64,000 bases of DNA from Dechloromonas sp. GTDB lineage: Bacteria > Pseudomonadota > Gammaproteobacteria > Burkholderiales > Rhodocyclaceae. The translations under genes and the position numbers were made by a program. Shown here piece after piece: positions 44,238 to 55,599 of the stretch. The stretch is from NCBI GenBank assembly GCA_028687035.1, contig JAQUAX010000003.1:124001-188000 (forward strand). Reading direction: 5' to 3'. Under the pieces are notes generated by a model. That model worked only from the letters and a program-made list of their open reading frames with translations, made no database searches and was not told the DNA's origin. Positions within the stretch are counted from its first letter, which is position 1. The number at the start of each line of letters is the position of its first letter.

Positions 44238-45194
44238 TTAGTCGATGAACAGCGAGGACACGGAGTCGTCGTTGCTGATCCGGCGAATGGTTTCGGCCAT
44301 GATCTCGGCGACCGAGAGCTGGCGGATGCGGGGCGACGCGGCGGCATCGTCGCGCAGCGGAATGGTGTCGGTGACGACCAGCGCGTCGAGGTCGGAGCTG
44401 TTGACGCGCTCGACGGCCGGGCCGGACAGCACCGGGTGCGTGCAGTAGGCGACGACCTGCTTGGCGCCGTGCTGCTTCAGCGCGGTGGCGGCCTTGCACA
44501 GCGTGCCGGCGGTGTCGACCATGTCGTCCATGATGATGCAGGTGCGGCCGTCGACGTCGCCGATGATGTTCATCACTTCGGAAACGTTGGCCTTCGGGCG
44601 GCGCTTGTCGATGATCGCCAGGTCGCATTCGAGGCGTTTGGCCAGCGAGCGGGCGCGGACGACGCCGCCGTGGTCGGGCGAAACGACCATCGGGTTTTCG
44701 TAATTCTGCTTCTTGATGTCTTCGAGCAGGATGGGCAGCGCGTAGATGTTGTCCACCGGGATGTCGAAGAAGCCCTGGATCTGCTCGGCGTGCAGGTCCA
44801 TGGTCAGCACGCGGTCGACGCCGGAGGCGACCAGCATGTTGGCGACCAGCTTGGCGGCGATGGGCACGCGCGAGGAACGCGAACGGCGGTCCTGGCGGGC
44901 GTAGCCGAAATAGGGGATGGTCGCGGTGATGCGGCCGGCCGAGGCGCGCTTCAGCGCGTCGACGACGACCAGCAGTTCCATCAGGTTGTCGTTGGTCGGG
45001 GCGCAGGTCGATTGCAGCACGAAGATGTCGCGGCCGCGGACGTGTTCCTGCAGTTCGACGGAGACTTCGCCGTCGGAGAAACGGCCGACATTGGCGCGGC
45101 CGAGATCGACATTGAGATTGCGGGCGACGCCGGCAGCCAGTTTGGGGTTGGCGTTGCCGGTGAAGACCATCAAGCTGTTGTAGGCCATGCTCAT
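44238..45194 (-). CDS. prs: Ribose-phosphate pyrophosphokinase
   Basis: Prs makes PRPP from ATP and ribose-5-phosphate for nucleotide, His and Trp synthesis. The 318-residue product has [47 protein letters not shown] and the PRPP loop [14 protein letters not shown]. The ATG at 45194 follows a weak AAGG element. A terminator stands between the upstream tRNA gene and prs. Confidence 0.97.
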   Translation of the reverse strand: MSMAYNSLMVFTGNANPKLAAGVARNLNVDLGRANVGRFSDGEVSVELQEHVRGRDIFVLQSTCAPTNDNLMELLVVVDALKRASAGRITATIPYFGYARQDRRSRSSRVPIAAKLVANMLVASGVDRVLTMDLHAEQIQGFFDIPVDNIYALPILLEDIKKQNYENPMVVSPDHGGVVRARSLAKRLECDLAIIDKRRPKANVSEVMNIIGDVDGRTCIIMDDMVDTAGTLCKAATALKQHGAKQVVAYCTHPVLSGPAVERVNSSDLDALVVTDTIPLRDDAAASPRIRQLSVAEIMAETIRRISNDDSVSSLFID

Positions 45195-45230
45195 ATCCTT
45201 CGGGCCTTCTCTGTTTCGCCCGCCACAATG

Positions 45231-45258
45231 AAAATCGGGCAGGCGTTTAGCCTGCCCG
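45231..45258 (-). terminator. Terminator-like hairpin after tRNA-Gln
   Basis: A perfect 9-base stem, CGGGCAGGC with GCCTGCCCG around a five-base loop (45236-45258), is followed on the minus strand by ATTTTC. It lies 9 bases past the tRNA 3' end and would separate tRNA from prs transcription. Confidence 0.75.
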
Positions 45259-45266
45259 GGGGAAAC

Positions 45267-45343
45267 TGGCTGGGGAAGAAGGATTCGAACCTTCGAATGC
45301 CGGAATCAAAATCCGGTGCCTTGACCAACTTGGCGACTCCCCA
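45267..45343 (-). tRNA. tRNA-Gln (anticodon TTG)
   Basis: The minus strand forms a full cloverleaf: acceptor TGGGGAG, D arm with AAGTTGGTCAAGG, anticodon stem CCGGA/TCCGG around loop TTTTGAT (anticodon TTG), T arm GAAGG-TTCGAAT-CCTTC, discriminator G and an encoded CCA at 45267-45269. It lies between ispE and prs, the typical place of tRNA-Gln in betaproteobacteria. Confidence 0.95.
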
Positions 45344-45398
45344 GCGGTCGTTCAAACGGGGTGCGTTCAAACGAGGCGCGAATGTTACAGGGCGTTTT

Positions 45399-46265
45399 TC
45401 AGGAAGTCCAGTCTTTTTCGAAATTTTTTGCCAATGGATGTTCGGCCAGTCCGTCCGCGACCCAGCCGGCGATGCCGCCGGGAAGCCCGGCCAGCACGGC
45501 GTCGGCGGCGGTGCGGGAGGGAAATGCGGCGAACACGCAGGCGCCGGAGCCGGTCATCATCGCGTCCGGCGCGTGGCGGCGCAGCCAGGCCAGGGTGTCG
45601 GCGACGGCCGGAAACTTCGCGGCGGCGACGGCTTCCAGATCGTTGCGGCCGACCCCGGGGCGCCAGTCGGCCGGGCGCATCGCGGCGGTGTCACGCTTCA
45701 GTTCAGGCGCGCCGAAAATGGCCGCGGTCGGCACGTGGACCGCAGGCTGCAGCACCAGGTAGCTGGCCGGGGGCAGGTCGACGTCGGTGAAGGCTTCGCC
45801 GACCCCTTCGGCGAAGGTGTTGCGACCGTGCACGAAGACCGGCACGTCGGCGCCCAGCGCGAGCCCCAGCCTTTCCAGTCCGGGACGGTCGAGGCCGGTT
45901 CCCCACAGGTGGTTCAGCGCGAGCAGCACCGTCGCCGCGTCCGACGAGCCGCCGCCGAGTCCGCCGCCCATCGGCAGGCGCTTGTCGAGACGGATCGTCG
46001 CGCCCTGGCGGCAGCCGGTGGCCTGCTGCAGCAGGCGGGCGGCGCGCACGGTCAGGTCGGTCTCCGGCGGCACGCCGGGGATCGGCGTCGCCAGCACGAT
46101 GTCGCCGTCGGCGCGCGGCGCGAAATGCAGCGTGTCGCAGCGGTCGATGAAGCGGAAGACGGTCTGCAGCAGGTGGTAGCCATCGGCGCGGCGGCCGACG
46201 ACGTGCAGGAAGAGGTTCAGCTTGGCCGGCGCCGGCCAGGCCGCGTCCCAGGTCCATTCCTTCAT
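45399..46265 (-). CDS. ispE: 4-diphosphocytidyl-2-C-methyl-D-erythritol kinase
   Basis: IspE is the fourth enzyme of the MEP isoprenoid pathway. The 288-residue GHMP kinase has [21 protein letters not shown] at the start, the ATP-binding [21 protein letters not shown] and [11 protein letters not shown] near the C-terminus. The ATG at 46265 overlaps the lolB stop by ATGA; an in-frame ATG 15 bases earlier is less likely. Confidence 0.95.
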   Translation of the reverse strand: MKEWTWDAAWPAPAKLNLFLHVVGRRADGYHLLQTVFRFIDRCDTLHFAPRADGDIVLATPIPGVPPETDLTVRAARLLQQATGCRQGATIRLDKRLPMGGGLGGGSSDAATVLLALNHLWGTGLDRPGLERLGLALGADVPVFVHGRNTFAEGVGEAFTDVDLPPASYLVLQPAVHVPTAAIFGAPELKRDTAAMRPADWRPGVGRNDLEAVAAAKFPAVADTLAWLRRHAPDAMMTGSGACVFAAFPSRTAADAVLAGLPGGIAGWVADGLAEHPLAKNFEKDWTS

Positions 46266-46828
46266 GGCAGCTCCCGCCACGACTCGATGCGCAGCTTCAG
46301 TTCGATCTCGCCGGCGCGGTTCAGCGTCAGCGCCGACGGTGGCGCGTCCGGTGCCGCGTCGGCGTAGGCGTAGTCGACCTGCCAGCCGGCCTCGCTGAGC
46401 CGGGCCGGGCGTCCGGCGGCGTCGCGTTCCAGCGTGCCGCCGGCCGTCGTGCGGCCGAGCAGCCAGTCGGACAGGCGGCCGACCGGCAGGCGCTGGCCGG
46501 TGACTTCCTCGGTCAGGCTCTCGGGGTCGGCCGATTCGATGCGGCGGCCGTCGGCGGTGCGCAGCCGGGCGAGGCCGGGCGCCATGTCGATTTCGGCCAG
46601 GCCGATGCCGAGCGGGCTGGACAGCAGCAGGCGGTCGCCGCGGCCGTCGTGTTCCCAGCTCAGCAGCCCCCCGGAACTGCGCGGCGCCCGGTCGGGCGGG
46701 GTCACGCGCAGCGCGAAGCGGGCTTCCAGCGCGAAATCCCGGAGCCGGCTGCGTTCGGGCGGCAGCTTGGGAACGGCGGCGCAGCCGGCGAGCAGGGCCG
46801 CGGCCAGCAGGGCGGACAGCAGTCTCAA
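46262..46828 (-). CDS. lolB: Outer membrane lipoprotein insertion protein LolB
   Basis: LolB receives lipoproteins from LolA and inserts them in the outer membrane. The 188-residue protein has a lipoprotein signal ending in LLAGC, the conserved [17 protein letters not shown] and DWLLGR. The start appears to be a TTG at 46826-46828, overlapping the stop of the TPR gene as TTGA; no ATG or GTG is available near the signal peptide. It is coupled to ispE downstream. Confidence 0.88.
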   Translation of the reverse strand: MRLLSALLAAALLAGCAAVPKLPPERSRLRDFALEARFALRVTPPDRAPRSSGGLLSWEHDGRGDRLLLSSPLGIGLAEIDMAPGLARLRTADGRRIESADPESLTEEVTGQRLPVGRLSDWLLGRTTAGGTLERDAAGRPARLSEAGWQVDYAYADAAPDAPPSALTLNRAGEIELKLRIESWRELP

Positions 46829-48531
46829 GGCTGCAGCTTCTGGCGCGCCGCGTTCAGGACCTCGTTGTCCGGATGGCGGCCGGCGGCTTCCTGCAGGATG
46901 CGCCGGGCGTCGTCGCGCCGCTCGAGCTTCCACAGCACTTCGCCGAGGTGGGCGGCGATTTCCGGGTCGGCCTTCAGCCGGTAGGCGGTTTCCAGCACCT
47001 GCAGCGCTTCCGGCAGGCGGCCCTGGCGGTAGAGCACCCAGCCCAGGCTGTCGGTGATGAAGGGGTCGTCCGGCGACAGCGCCAGCGCGCGCCGGATCAG
47101 GTCGTGGGCCTCGTCGAGCCGGACGTTGCGGTCGGCCAGCGAATAGCCGAGGGCGTTCAGCGCGTGGGCGTGGTCCGGCTTCAGTTCGAGCAGGCGCTTC
47201 AGGTGGGTCTCGAGGATTTCCGGCTTGCCGATGCGTTCGGCGGTCAGCGCCGCCTCGTACAGCAGGTCGGGGTTGTCCGCCTGCGTCTCGAGCGCCGTCG
47301 CCAGCGTGATGTAGGCGTCGTTGTGGCGGCCCGCCTCGCGCAGCAGCTGGGCTTCGGCCAGCGTCAGCTGGACGCGTTCGGCCGGCGTGCCGGCGCGGGT
47401 CTCGTGCAGCAGCTGGCGGGCGGCGTCGGCCTGGCCCTGGCCGAGCAGGATCTGCGCGGCCCGGCCGCGCGCCGGGATGTACTGGTCGCCGCCGCTGACC
47501 TGGAGGTAATGGGCGAGCGCCGCGGCGGGCTGCTTCTGTTCCTGGTCGAGCTGGCCGAGGAAGAAATGGACCGTGCTCTTGTCCGGGAAGTCGGTCTGCA
47601 GCAGGTGTTCGAGCTGCTGGCGGCCGGTCGTCGTGTCGCCGTTCTGTAGCGCCAGCATCGCCACGGGGTAGATGATTTCCGGGTTGTCCGGGTGGTCCTT
47701 CAGCAGGCGTTCGAAATGCGTGCGCGCCTCGCCGTAGCGTTTCTCGGCGATCAGCAGGCGGGCCAGCGTCAGGCGGGCGTCGCGGGCGCCGGGGTTGCGG
47801 CCGACGAAGTCGCCCAGGCTGTCGGCGGCGCGGGCCGGGCCGAGCAGGCGGGCCTGCAGCTGCGTGCGGATCAGCGCCGCGACTTCCCAGTCGGGGCGCA
47901 GCTGGAGCGCGCGGTCGGTCTCGGCCAGCGCCCGTCCTTCGTCGCCGGCCGCGGCGGCGGCCTGGGCCATCGCGAAATGCGCTTCCGGCCGGTCGCCGTA
48001 GGGGGCGGTCAGGCGGTCGACCATTCCCTGCAGCGCTTTCTTGTCGCCGATCCGGGACAGCAGGCGGTTCAGGTGCAGCAGGTTGTTGCCCAGGTTGTCC
48101 GGGTCCTGCGCCAGCATCGCCGCCAGCTGGGGCGCGAGCTCGTCGAGCCGGCCGCTCAGCGTCAGCAGCGAGGCCTGCATCTGCCGGGCCTTGGCCGAAT
48201 CCGGCTCGATTTCCAGCCACAGCGCGGCCAGTTCGATGGCCCGGTCGTATTGCCGGGCGAAAGCGGCGACTTCGGTCGCCCGGGCGACCACCGCCGGGTC
48301 GCGGGTGCGCACCGCGAGGTCGGTCCAGGCGTCCGAGGCGAGGCGGGCGTCGCCGCGCTGCAGCGCGAATTCGCCGACCAGCGTCTGGAACACCGTGCGC
48401 GCGACCAGGTCCTCGCCGGGCGGCGCCTTCGGCCCGCTGCGGGCCGGTGCGTTCCCTGCGGCCAGGATGCCCGGCGCTTGAATCAGCCCCAGGGCCAGGG
48501 TCAGTGCGGCGGCGATGTGCTTCGGCGACAT
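46825..48531 (-). CDS. Exported TPR-repeat protein
   Basis: This 568-residue protein has a signal peptide ending at ILAAGN and many tetratricopeptide repeats from about residue 45 to the end, for example [24 protein letters not shown] and [23 protein letters not shown] proteins of this type upstream of lolB are common in betaproteobacteria, and a role in envelope biogenesis is suggested but unproven. The ATG at 48531 is used because it starts the signal peptide. It is divergent from mutM. Confidence 0.85.
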   Translation of the reverse strand: MSPKHIAAALTLALGLIQAPGILAAGNAPARSGPKAPPGEDLVARTVFQTLVGEFALQRGDARLASDAWTDLAVRTRDPAVVARATEVAAFARQYDRAIELAALWLEIEPDSAKARQMQASLLTLSGRLDELAPQLAAMLAQDPDNLGNNLLHLNRLLSRIGDKKALQGMVDRLTAPYGDRPEAHFAMAQAAAAAGDEGRALAETDRALQLRPDWEVAALIRTQLQARLLGPARAADSLGDFVGRNPGARDARLTLARLLIAEKRYGEARTHFERLLKDHPDNPEIIYPVAMLALQNGDTTTGRQQLEHLLQTDFPDKSTVHFFLGQLDQEQKQPAAALAHYLQVSGGDQYIPARGRAAQILLGQGQADAARQLLHETRAGTPAERVQLTLAEAQLLREAGRHNDAYITLATALETQADNPDLLYEAALTAERIGKPEILETHLKRLLELKPDHAHALNALGYSLADRNVRLDEAHDLIRRALALSPDDPFITDSLGWVLYRQGRLPEALQVLETAYRLKADPEIAAHLGEVLWKLERRDDARRILQEAAGRHPDNEVLNAARQKLQP

Positions 48532-48616
48532 GTTCGGCTTTCGGTGGTTTGTGTCTTTGAGCGCATAAAATGGCGCAGGTTGCGATGTTATTGGGCTTTG
48601 ATCGGGGGAACAAGCG

Positions 48617-49450
48617 ATGCCGGAATTGCCGGAGGTGGAAGTCTGTCGGCGGGGGATCGCGCCGGAGCTGGAAGGGGAGGAGATTCGCGGCGTCGTGATC
48701 CGCGCGCCGAAACTGCGCCACCCGATTCCAACGGAGCTGGTCCGGCTGCTGCCGGGCTGCCGCGTCGTCGCGGTACGCCGGCGGGGCAAGTACCTGCTGA
48801 TCGACTGCCGCGGCGAAGGCGTCGAGGGGACGCTGATCCTGCACCTCGGGATGTCGGGCAACCTGCGTTTCGTGCCGCCGGCGCTGCCGCCGGAAAAGCA
48901 CGATCACGTCGACCTGGTGCTCGGCGGGCAAATCCTGCGCTTCGCCGATCCGCGGCGCTTCGGCGTGCTGCTGTGGCAGCCGGGGCCGCCGGAGGCGGCC
49001 GGGGTGCATCCGCTGCTCGCCGTGCAGGGCATCGAGCCGCTGTCCGGGGAATTCACGGTCGACTGGCTGCACGCGGCCTTTTCCCGGCGCAGCGGGCCGG
49101 TCAAGCCGGTGCTAATGGACAGCCACCTGGTGGTCGGGATCGGCAACATCTATGCGTCGGAAAGCCTGTTCCGGGCCGGGATTTCGCCGTTGCGCGCGGC
49201 CAACCGGATCAGCGCGGCCCGCTGCGGCCTGCTCGTCGATGCGGTCCGCACGACCCTGTCCGATGCGATCGCCGCCGGCGGCAGCAGCATCCGCGACTAC
49301 GTGCACAGCGACGGCGGGGCCGGCTGCTTCCAGATCCAGGCCGGCGTCTACGACCGGGCCGGGCTGCCCTGCCTGCGTTGCGGCGGCGAGGTCCGGCAGG
49401 TCCGCCAGGCCGGGCGCAGCACCTACTATTGCCCGGGCTGCCAGCACTGA
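48617..49450 (+). CDS. mutM: Formamidopyrimidine-DNA glycosylase
   Basis: MutM excises 8-oxoguanine and other oxidised purines. The 277-residue enzyme begins PELPEVEVCRRGI with the catalytic Pro1 and Glu2 after Met removal. The lysine corresponding to Lys56/57 lies in GKYLLIDC, GIGNIYASESLF contains the helix-two-turn-helix motif, and the C-terminal zinc finger is CLRCGG ... YYCPGCQ. The start follows GGGGGAAC. Confidence 0.97.
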   Translation: MPELPEVEVCRRGIAPELEGEEIRGVVIRAPKLRHPIPTELVRLLPGCRVVAVRRRGKYLLIDCRGEGVEGTLILHLGMSGNLRFVPPALPPEKHDHVDLVLGGQILRFADPRRFGVLLWQPGPPEAAGVHPLLAVQGIEPLSGEFTVDWLHAAFSRRSGPVKPVLMDSHLVVGIGNIYASESLFRAGISPLRAANRISAARCGLLVDAVRTTLSDAIAAGGSSIRDYVHSDGGAGCFQIQAGVYDRAGLPCLRCGGEVRQVRQAGRSTYYCPGCQH

Positions 49451-49506
49451 AATCCTGCCATTCATGTTAAATTGGCCATTCCGATAGTATTTCCGGAGTC
49501 TTTGCC

Positions 49507-51453
49507 ATGTCGCTCGCCAACCAATTCGCCGCCTACACCGAGTGGCGCTCCCGCCTGTCCGCCGACATCGGCGAATTCCAGGGCTGGCTGGGCCGGAACG
49601 AGCTGTCGGACGGCCAGACCGACCTGCGCCTGACCCAGCTTCAGGAAAGGCTGCGCGAAGACCGGCTGAACGTCGCCTTCGTCGCCGAGTTCTCGCGCGG
49701 CAAGTCGGAGCTGATCAACGCGATCTTCTTCGCCGATTACGGCAACCGGATGCTGCCGTCGTCGGCCGGGCGGACCACGATGTGCCCGACCGAGCTGCTG
49801 TTCGACGCCGCCAAGGCGCCGTCGATCGAGCTGCTGCCGATCGAGACGCGCGCGTCGAATTCCAGCGTCACCGAGTACAAGCGCTTTCCCGAGGAATGGA
49901 GCGTCGTGGCGCTCGATACGGCCTCGCCGGAATCGATGCAGGAGGCCCTCCGCCACGTCAGCCAGACGACGCGCGTCGATCCCGAGACCGCCGGGCGCCT
50001 GGGCTTCGAGATCGGCCGCCGCGAGACTGACCTGTTCCGGGTCGGCGACGACGGCCTGGTCGAGATTCCGCGCTGGCGCCATGCGCTGATCAATTTCCCG
50101 CACCCGCTGCTCCGGCAGGGGCTGGTCATCCTCGATACGCCGGGTCTCAATGCGATCGGCGCGGAGCCGGAGCTGACGCTGTCGCTGCTGCCCAGCGCGC
50201 ACGCGGTGCTGTTCATCCTGGCGGCCGATACCGGCGTCACGCAATCCGACCTGGCGATCTGGAAGGAGCACATCTGCAACGGCGGCACCGCCCGGCGCGG
50301 TCGACTGATCGTGCTGAACAAGATCGACGGCCAGTGGGACGAACTGAAGTCGGATGCCGAGATCGATGCCGAAATCCGCCGCCAGGCAGAAACCAGCGCC
50401 AGCCTGCTCGCCGTGCCGGTCGCCCAGGTTTTCCCGGTGTCGGCGCAGAAGGGGCTGGTCGCCAAGATCAACGGCGACGCGGCGCTGCTCGAACGCAGCC
50501 GGCTGCCGCTGCTCGAGGCGGCGCTGTCCGAGGAACTGATCCCGGCCAAGCGCGACCTCGTCCGCGACAGCACCGACAGCGAATTCGGCGACGTTGCCGG
50601 CCGCGTCCGCGGCCTGCTCGACTCGCGCCTGCTCGGCCTGCGCGAACAGCTCGGCGAACTCAACGAGCTGCGCGGCAAGAACAAGGGCGTCGTCGAGTAC
50701 ATGATGGGCAAGGTGCGCGCCGAGAAGGAGGAATTCGAGGCCGGCCTGCAGCGCTACTACGCGGTGCGCAGCGTGTTCTCGACGCTGACCAACAAGCTGT
50801 TCGGCCACCTCGGGCTGGACGTGCTGCGCCAGCTGACGCACGAAACCCGCGCCGTGATGCAGGAAGCCGCGTTCTCGAAGACGCTGTCGGACGCGATGGC
50901 CGGCTTCTTCGCCGGCTCGCGCGACGCGCTGGCCCGCTCGAACGGCGAGATCGCCGAGATCCTGAAGATGATGGAGGCCGTGTACAAGAAGTTCGCCGTC
51001 GAGCACGGCCTCAAGCTCGGGGCGCCGACCGCCTTCTCGCTGCTGCGCTACGAGAAGGAGCTCGACCGCCTGCAGGCGTGGTGCGACGACCACCTGAACA
51101 GCATGGTCAGCCTGCTGACCACCGACAAGAAGCACATCACGCAGAAATTCTTCGACGAGGTCGCGGTCCAGGTCCGGCGCGCCTTCGAGCACGCCAACAA
51201 GGATGCCGAGGTCTGGCTGCGGGCGATCATGGCGCCGATGGAAACCCAGGTCCGCGAACACCAGATCCAGCTGAAGCGCCGGCTCGAGAGCATCAAGCGC
51301 ATCCACCAGGCGACCGATACGCTGGAGGACCGGATCGCCGAACTCGAGGGCGTCGAGCGCGGGCTGCAGCAGCAGTTGCAGGCGCTGGCCGAGATCGTCG
51401 GCCGGGTCCGCGGGCGGCTCGACCCGCCGGACGAGGAACGTCTGGCCGCCTGA
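49507..51453 (+). CDS. Dynamin-like GTPase family protein
   Basis: This 648-residue protein has a dynamin-type GTPase domain: P-loop AEFSRGKSELIN (Gly65-Lys66-Ser67), a switch-I TTMCPTELLF, G3 LDTPGLNA and G4 LNKIDG. The C-terminal two thirds is helical, with coiled coil predicted by heptads near 375-415 and 580-640. No transmembrane paddle is obvious. Bacterial dynamin-like proteins remodel or repair membranes. It is a single gene between mutM and a shared terminator. GGAGT precedes the ATG by about 10 bases. Confidence 0.85.
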   Translation: MSLANQFAAYTEWRSRLSADIGEFQGWLGRNELSDGQTDLRLTQLQERLREDRLNVAFVAEFSRGKSELINAIFFADYGNRMLPSSAGRTTMCPTELLFDAAKAPSIELLPIETRASNSSVTEYKRFPEEWSVVALDTASPESMQEALRHVSQTTRVDPETAGRLGFEIGRRETDLFRVGDDGLVEIPRWRHALINFPHPLLRQGLVILDTPGLNAIGAEPELTLSLLPSAHAVLFILAADTGVTQSDLAIWKEHICNGGTARRGRLIVLNKIDGQWDELKSDAEIDAEIRRQAETSASLLAVPVAQVFPVSAQKGLVAKINGDAALLERSRLPLLEAALSEELIPAKRDLVRDSTDSEFGDVAGRVRGLLDSRLLGLREQLGELNELRGKNKGVVEYMMGKVRAEKEEFEAGLQRYYAVRSVFSTLTNKLFGHLGLDVLRQLTHETRAVMQEAAFSKTLSDAMAGFFAGSRDALARSNGEIAEILKMMEAVYKKFAVEHGLKLGAPTAFSLLRYEKELDRLQAWCDDHLNSMVSLLTTDKKHITQKFFDEVAVQVRRAFEHANKDAEVWLRAIMAPMETQVREHQIQLKRRLESIKRIHQATDTLEDRIAELEGVERGLQQQLQALAEIVGRVRGRLDPPDEERLAA

Positions 51454-51468
51454 AACCGGCGGTCAACG

Positions 51469-51500
51469 AAAAAGCCCGCGGCAGGCCGCGGGCTTTTTTT
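51469..51500. terminator. Bidirectional terminator between the dynamin-like gene and fdx
   Basis: A 9-base stem, AGCCCGCGG with CCGCGGGCT around CAGG (51473-51494), is followed by seven T on the plus strand and five A before it, so it serves both converging genes. Confidence 0.88.
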
Positions 51501-51514
51501 ACGGCAGGCGTCGC

Positions 51515-52819
<1,305 letters not shown>

Positions 52820-52823
<4 letters not shown>

Positions 52824-54121
52824 TCGCCGGCGACCGTCACGGTGACCAGATGCTCCGGGCGGACGTGCCGGGAAAAGGCCCGTTTGACGTCGTCGACCGT
52901 GACGGCCCGGATCCTGTCCTGGTACTGGTCGAGGTAGTCGAGCGGCAGGCCGTAGAAGCCGATCACCGCGACGTTGTCGAGCAGCTTCCTGTTGCTGTCC
53001 AGGCGCAGCGGGAAGCTGCCGGTCAGGTTGGCCTGGGCGGCGGCCAGCTCGTCGGCGCTCGGGCCGTCGCGGACGAAATCCTCGAGGATGCGGCGGGCCA
53101 GCGCGGTCGCCTCGGCGGCCTGGGCGCGCCGGGTCTGCAGACCGATCTGGAACGGGCCGCGCTGCTTCAGCGGCGCGAAATAGCTATACACGCTGTAGGC
53201 GTAGCCGCGCTTGTCGCGGACTTCCTTCATCAGCCGCGACACGAAGCCGCCGCCGCCCAGCGTGTAGTTGCCGACCAGCAGCGGGAAGAAGTCCGGGTGG
53301 CCGCGCTCGATCGCCGGCAGGCCGAGGTAGATGTGGGCCTGGCTGGCCGGGTGGGCGATGCGGACGGCGCCGCCCTTCGGCTGCCCTGGCGCCGCCGGCA
53401 TGGCCAGTGCGGGCGCCGCCGGCAGGCCGCCGGCGAGCGTTTCGGCGATCGCCTCGGCCTCGGCGCGCGACAGGTCGCCGACCAGCGTGATGCTGGCGTT
53501 GGCCGCGCTGTAATGGCGGGCGTGGAAGGCCGCGACGTCGTCGCGGCTCAGCACGGCGACGCTTTCCGGCGTCGCCTGGCGGCCGTAGGGGTGGTCCGGG
53601 TAGAGCGCGGCCCAGAAGGCCTTGCCGGCGATGCTGTCGGGACGGGTCATCGCTTCCTTGAGGCCGGCGACGGTGCGCGCCTGCTCACGGGCGAACACCG
53701 CCGGGTCGAAGCGCGGCCGCTGCAGCACGTCGCGCAGCACGGCGAGCGCCGGCACGCGCTGGGCTGGGGCGGACAGCGTGCGCAGCGACACGCTGGCGCG
53801 GTCGGTGTCGGCGCTGCCGCCGAGGCTGGCGCCGAGGTCGGCCAGCTGTTCGGCGATCGCGGTCTCGTCGCGGTCGCCGGCGCCGAGGTCGAGCGTCGCC
53901 CGGGTCAGCGCGGCGAGGCCGGACTTGCCGGCCGGGTCGAACATCGAGCCGGCGGCGAAATCGACCTGGACGTCGAGCATCGGCAGCACGCGGCTTTCGA
54001 CGAACTGGACGCGGGCGCCGGAACTGGTCTGCCAGTGCTCGATGCGGACGCCGGCCAGCGCGGCCGGGGCGATCAACAGGGCGAAAGCGGCGGTCAACAG
54101 TCGTTTCATGGCAATTTTCAT
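52820..54121 (-). CDS. M16-family peptidase homologue lacking the zinc motif
   Basis: This 433-residue exported protein (signal peptide to ALAG) has the M16 fold but no HxxEH motif; the corresponding segment reads GKSGLAALTRATLDLG. It keeps the C-terminal half features such as GFVSRLMKEVRDKRGYAYSVYSY. Inactive M16 partners usually form heterodimers with an active subunit, here the upstream gene. The stop and start overlap by one base (TGATG). A start 12 bases later is also possible. Confidence 0.88.
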
Positions 54122-55479
54122 CAGTGGCGGGTGGCGACGGCCGGACGGCGCGGCTTGCCGTCGAGCGGCTGCGGATCGAGCACGCCGACGGTCAGGCCGT
54201 CGTCGGTCAGGTACTTGCGGGCGACGGCCTGGAGGTCGGCGGCACCGACCTGCTGCAGCTTCTCCAGCATGCGGGCGATCTTCGTGTAGGGCAGGCCGGC
54301 GGCCTCGGTCTGGCCGATTTCCATCGCCTGGCCGAACATCGAGTCGAGCTTGTAGACCTGGCTGGCGACCAGCTGGGCGCGGGCCCGCTTCAGCTCGGCC
54401 TCGCTGACGCCTTCCTGCTGGACGCGGGCGAGTTCGGCGCGGATCGCGGCTTCCAGTTCGGCGACCGTGCGGCCCTCGGCCGGCGTGCCGGAGACGTAGA
54501 TCATGCCGGGGCCGCGCGCCGTGCCGTCGTAGCCGAAATCGACCGACAGCGCGACCTTGTCCTCGCGGACCAGCTTCTTGTTGAAGCGCGCCGCGTCGTG
54601 GCCGTCGAGCACGGCGGCGAGCATTTCCAGCGCGTAGGGTTCGCTGTCCTGCTCGATGTCGCGCAGCGCCGGTGCCTTCCAGCCCATGATCAGCGACGGC
54701 AGTTCGGCCGGCGCCTTGACGACGACCCGGCGCGTCCCTTCCTGGGCCGGTTCGGCGGTCGCCCGGCGGGCCGGCAGCGCACGGCCCTCGAGGCCGCCGT
54801 AGTACTTGTCGGCCAGCGCGAACACCGCCAGGTGGTCGACGTCGCCGGTGATCACGACGTAGGCGTTGTTCGGCACGTACCAGGTGTCGTACCAGGCCTT
54901 GGCGTCGGCCGCGCTCATCTTCTCGAGGTCGTCCATCCAGCCGATGATCGGCCGGCGGTACGGGTGGGCCTGGAAGGCGGTCGCGTTCATCTGCTCGAAC
55001 AGCTTCGCCTGCGGGTTGTCGTCGGTGCGCATCCGGCGCTCTTCCATGACGACCTTGATCTCCTGCTCGAATTCCTTGGCATCGACGTTCAGGTGGCGCA
55101 TCCGGTCGGCTTCCAGCTGCATCATCTCGGGCAGCTTCTCCTTCGGCACCTGCTGGAAGTAGGCGGTGTAGTCGCGGCTGGTGAAGGCGTTGTCGCGGCC
55201 GCCGGCTGCGGCGACGCGCCGGTTGAACTCGCCGGGGCCGACCGCCGGCGTGCCCTTGAACATCATGTGCTCGAGCACGTGGGCGACGCCGGACGCGCCG
55301 TCGACTTCGTCCATGCTGCCGATCCGGTACCAGACCATCTGCACCGCGGTCGGTGCCCGGCGGTCTTCCTTGACGATGACGCGCAGGCCGTTCTTCAGCG
55401 TGGTTTCGTAGGGGTTGGCGAAGGCCGCGGTCGACAGGCCGCAGGCGAGCAAAACGGGAAGCAGGGATTTGAAGCGCAT
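54121..55479 (-). CDS. M16-family zinc peptidase, active subunit
   Basis: This 452-residue periplasmic peptidase has a signal peptide to AFAN and the inverted zinc motif HVLEH in GVAHVLEHMMFKGT, with the distal Glu in EIKVVMEERRMRTDD. It pairs with the catalytically degenerate homologue downstream, an arrangement common in proteobacteria. The pair probably degrades small peptides in the periplasm. It is divergent from ftsY. Confidence 0.92.
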   Translation of the reverse strand: MRFKSLLPVLLACGLSTAAFANPYETTLKNGLRVIVKEDRRAPTAVQMVWYRIGSMDEVDGASGVAHVLEHMMFKGTPAVGPGEFNRRVAAAGGRDNAFTSRDYTAYFQQVPKEKLPEMMQLEADRMRHLNVDAKEFEQEIKVVMEERRMRTDDNPQAKLFEQMNATAFQAHPYRRPIIGWMDDLEKMSAADAKAWYDTWYVPNNAYVVITGDVDHLAVFALADKYYGGLEGRALPARRATAEPAQEGTRRVVVKAPAELPSLIMGWKAPALRDIEQDSEPYALEMLAAVLDGHDAARFNKKLVREDKVALSVDFGYDGTARGPGMIYVSGTPAEGRTVAELEAAIRAELARVQQEGVSEAELKRARAQLVASQVYKLDSMFGQAMEIGQTEAAGLPYTKIARMLEKLQQVGAADLQAVARKYLTDDGLTVGVLDPQPLDGKPRRPAVATRH

Positions 55480-55599
55480 GGGGAGTCGGGCCTGAAAAGG
55501 GGCTTTCTGCTAGAATTTGCGACTGATTTCGCATCCATCCGGGCGGCATCTTAACGGCTAGCCGCCCGCCTGTCAGCAAGGCCTGAGACCCGATTCCCC
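55480..55599. promoter_or_regulatory. Divergent region between the M16 operon and ftsY
   Basis: TAGAAT at 55512-55517 is a good -10 for ftsY. Downstream of it the sequence TGCGACTGATTTCGCA at about 55518-55533 forms a TGCGA/TCGCA inverted repeat with a six-base gap. It differs in spacing from the five RegA-type sites and lies after the -10. Confidence 0.4.

Noticed and set aside
43275-46367. Open frame of 1030 codons on the plus strand
   Set aside because: It runs antisense through rplY, prs, the tRNA gene and ispE, all of which are secure.
55518-55533. TGCGA/TCGCA inverted repeat near ftsY
   Set aside because: The gap between arms differs from the five operators and the repeat lies downstream of the -10 box.
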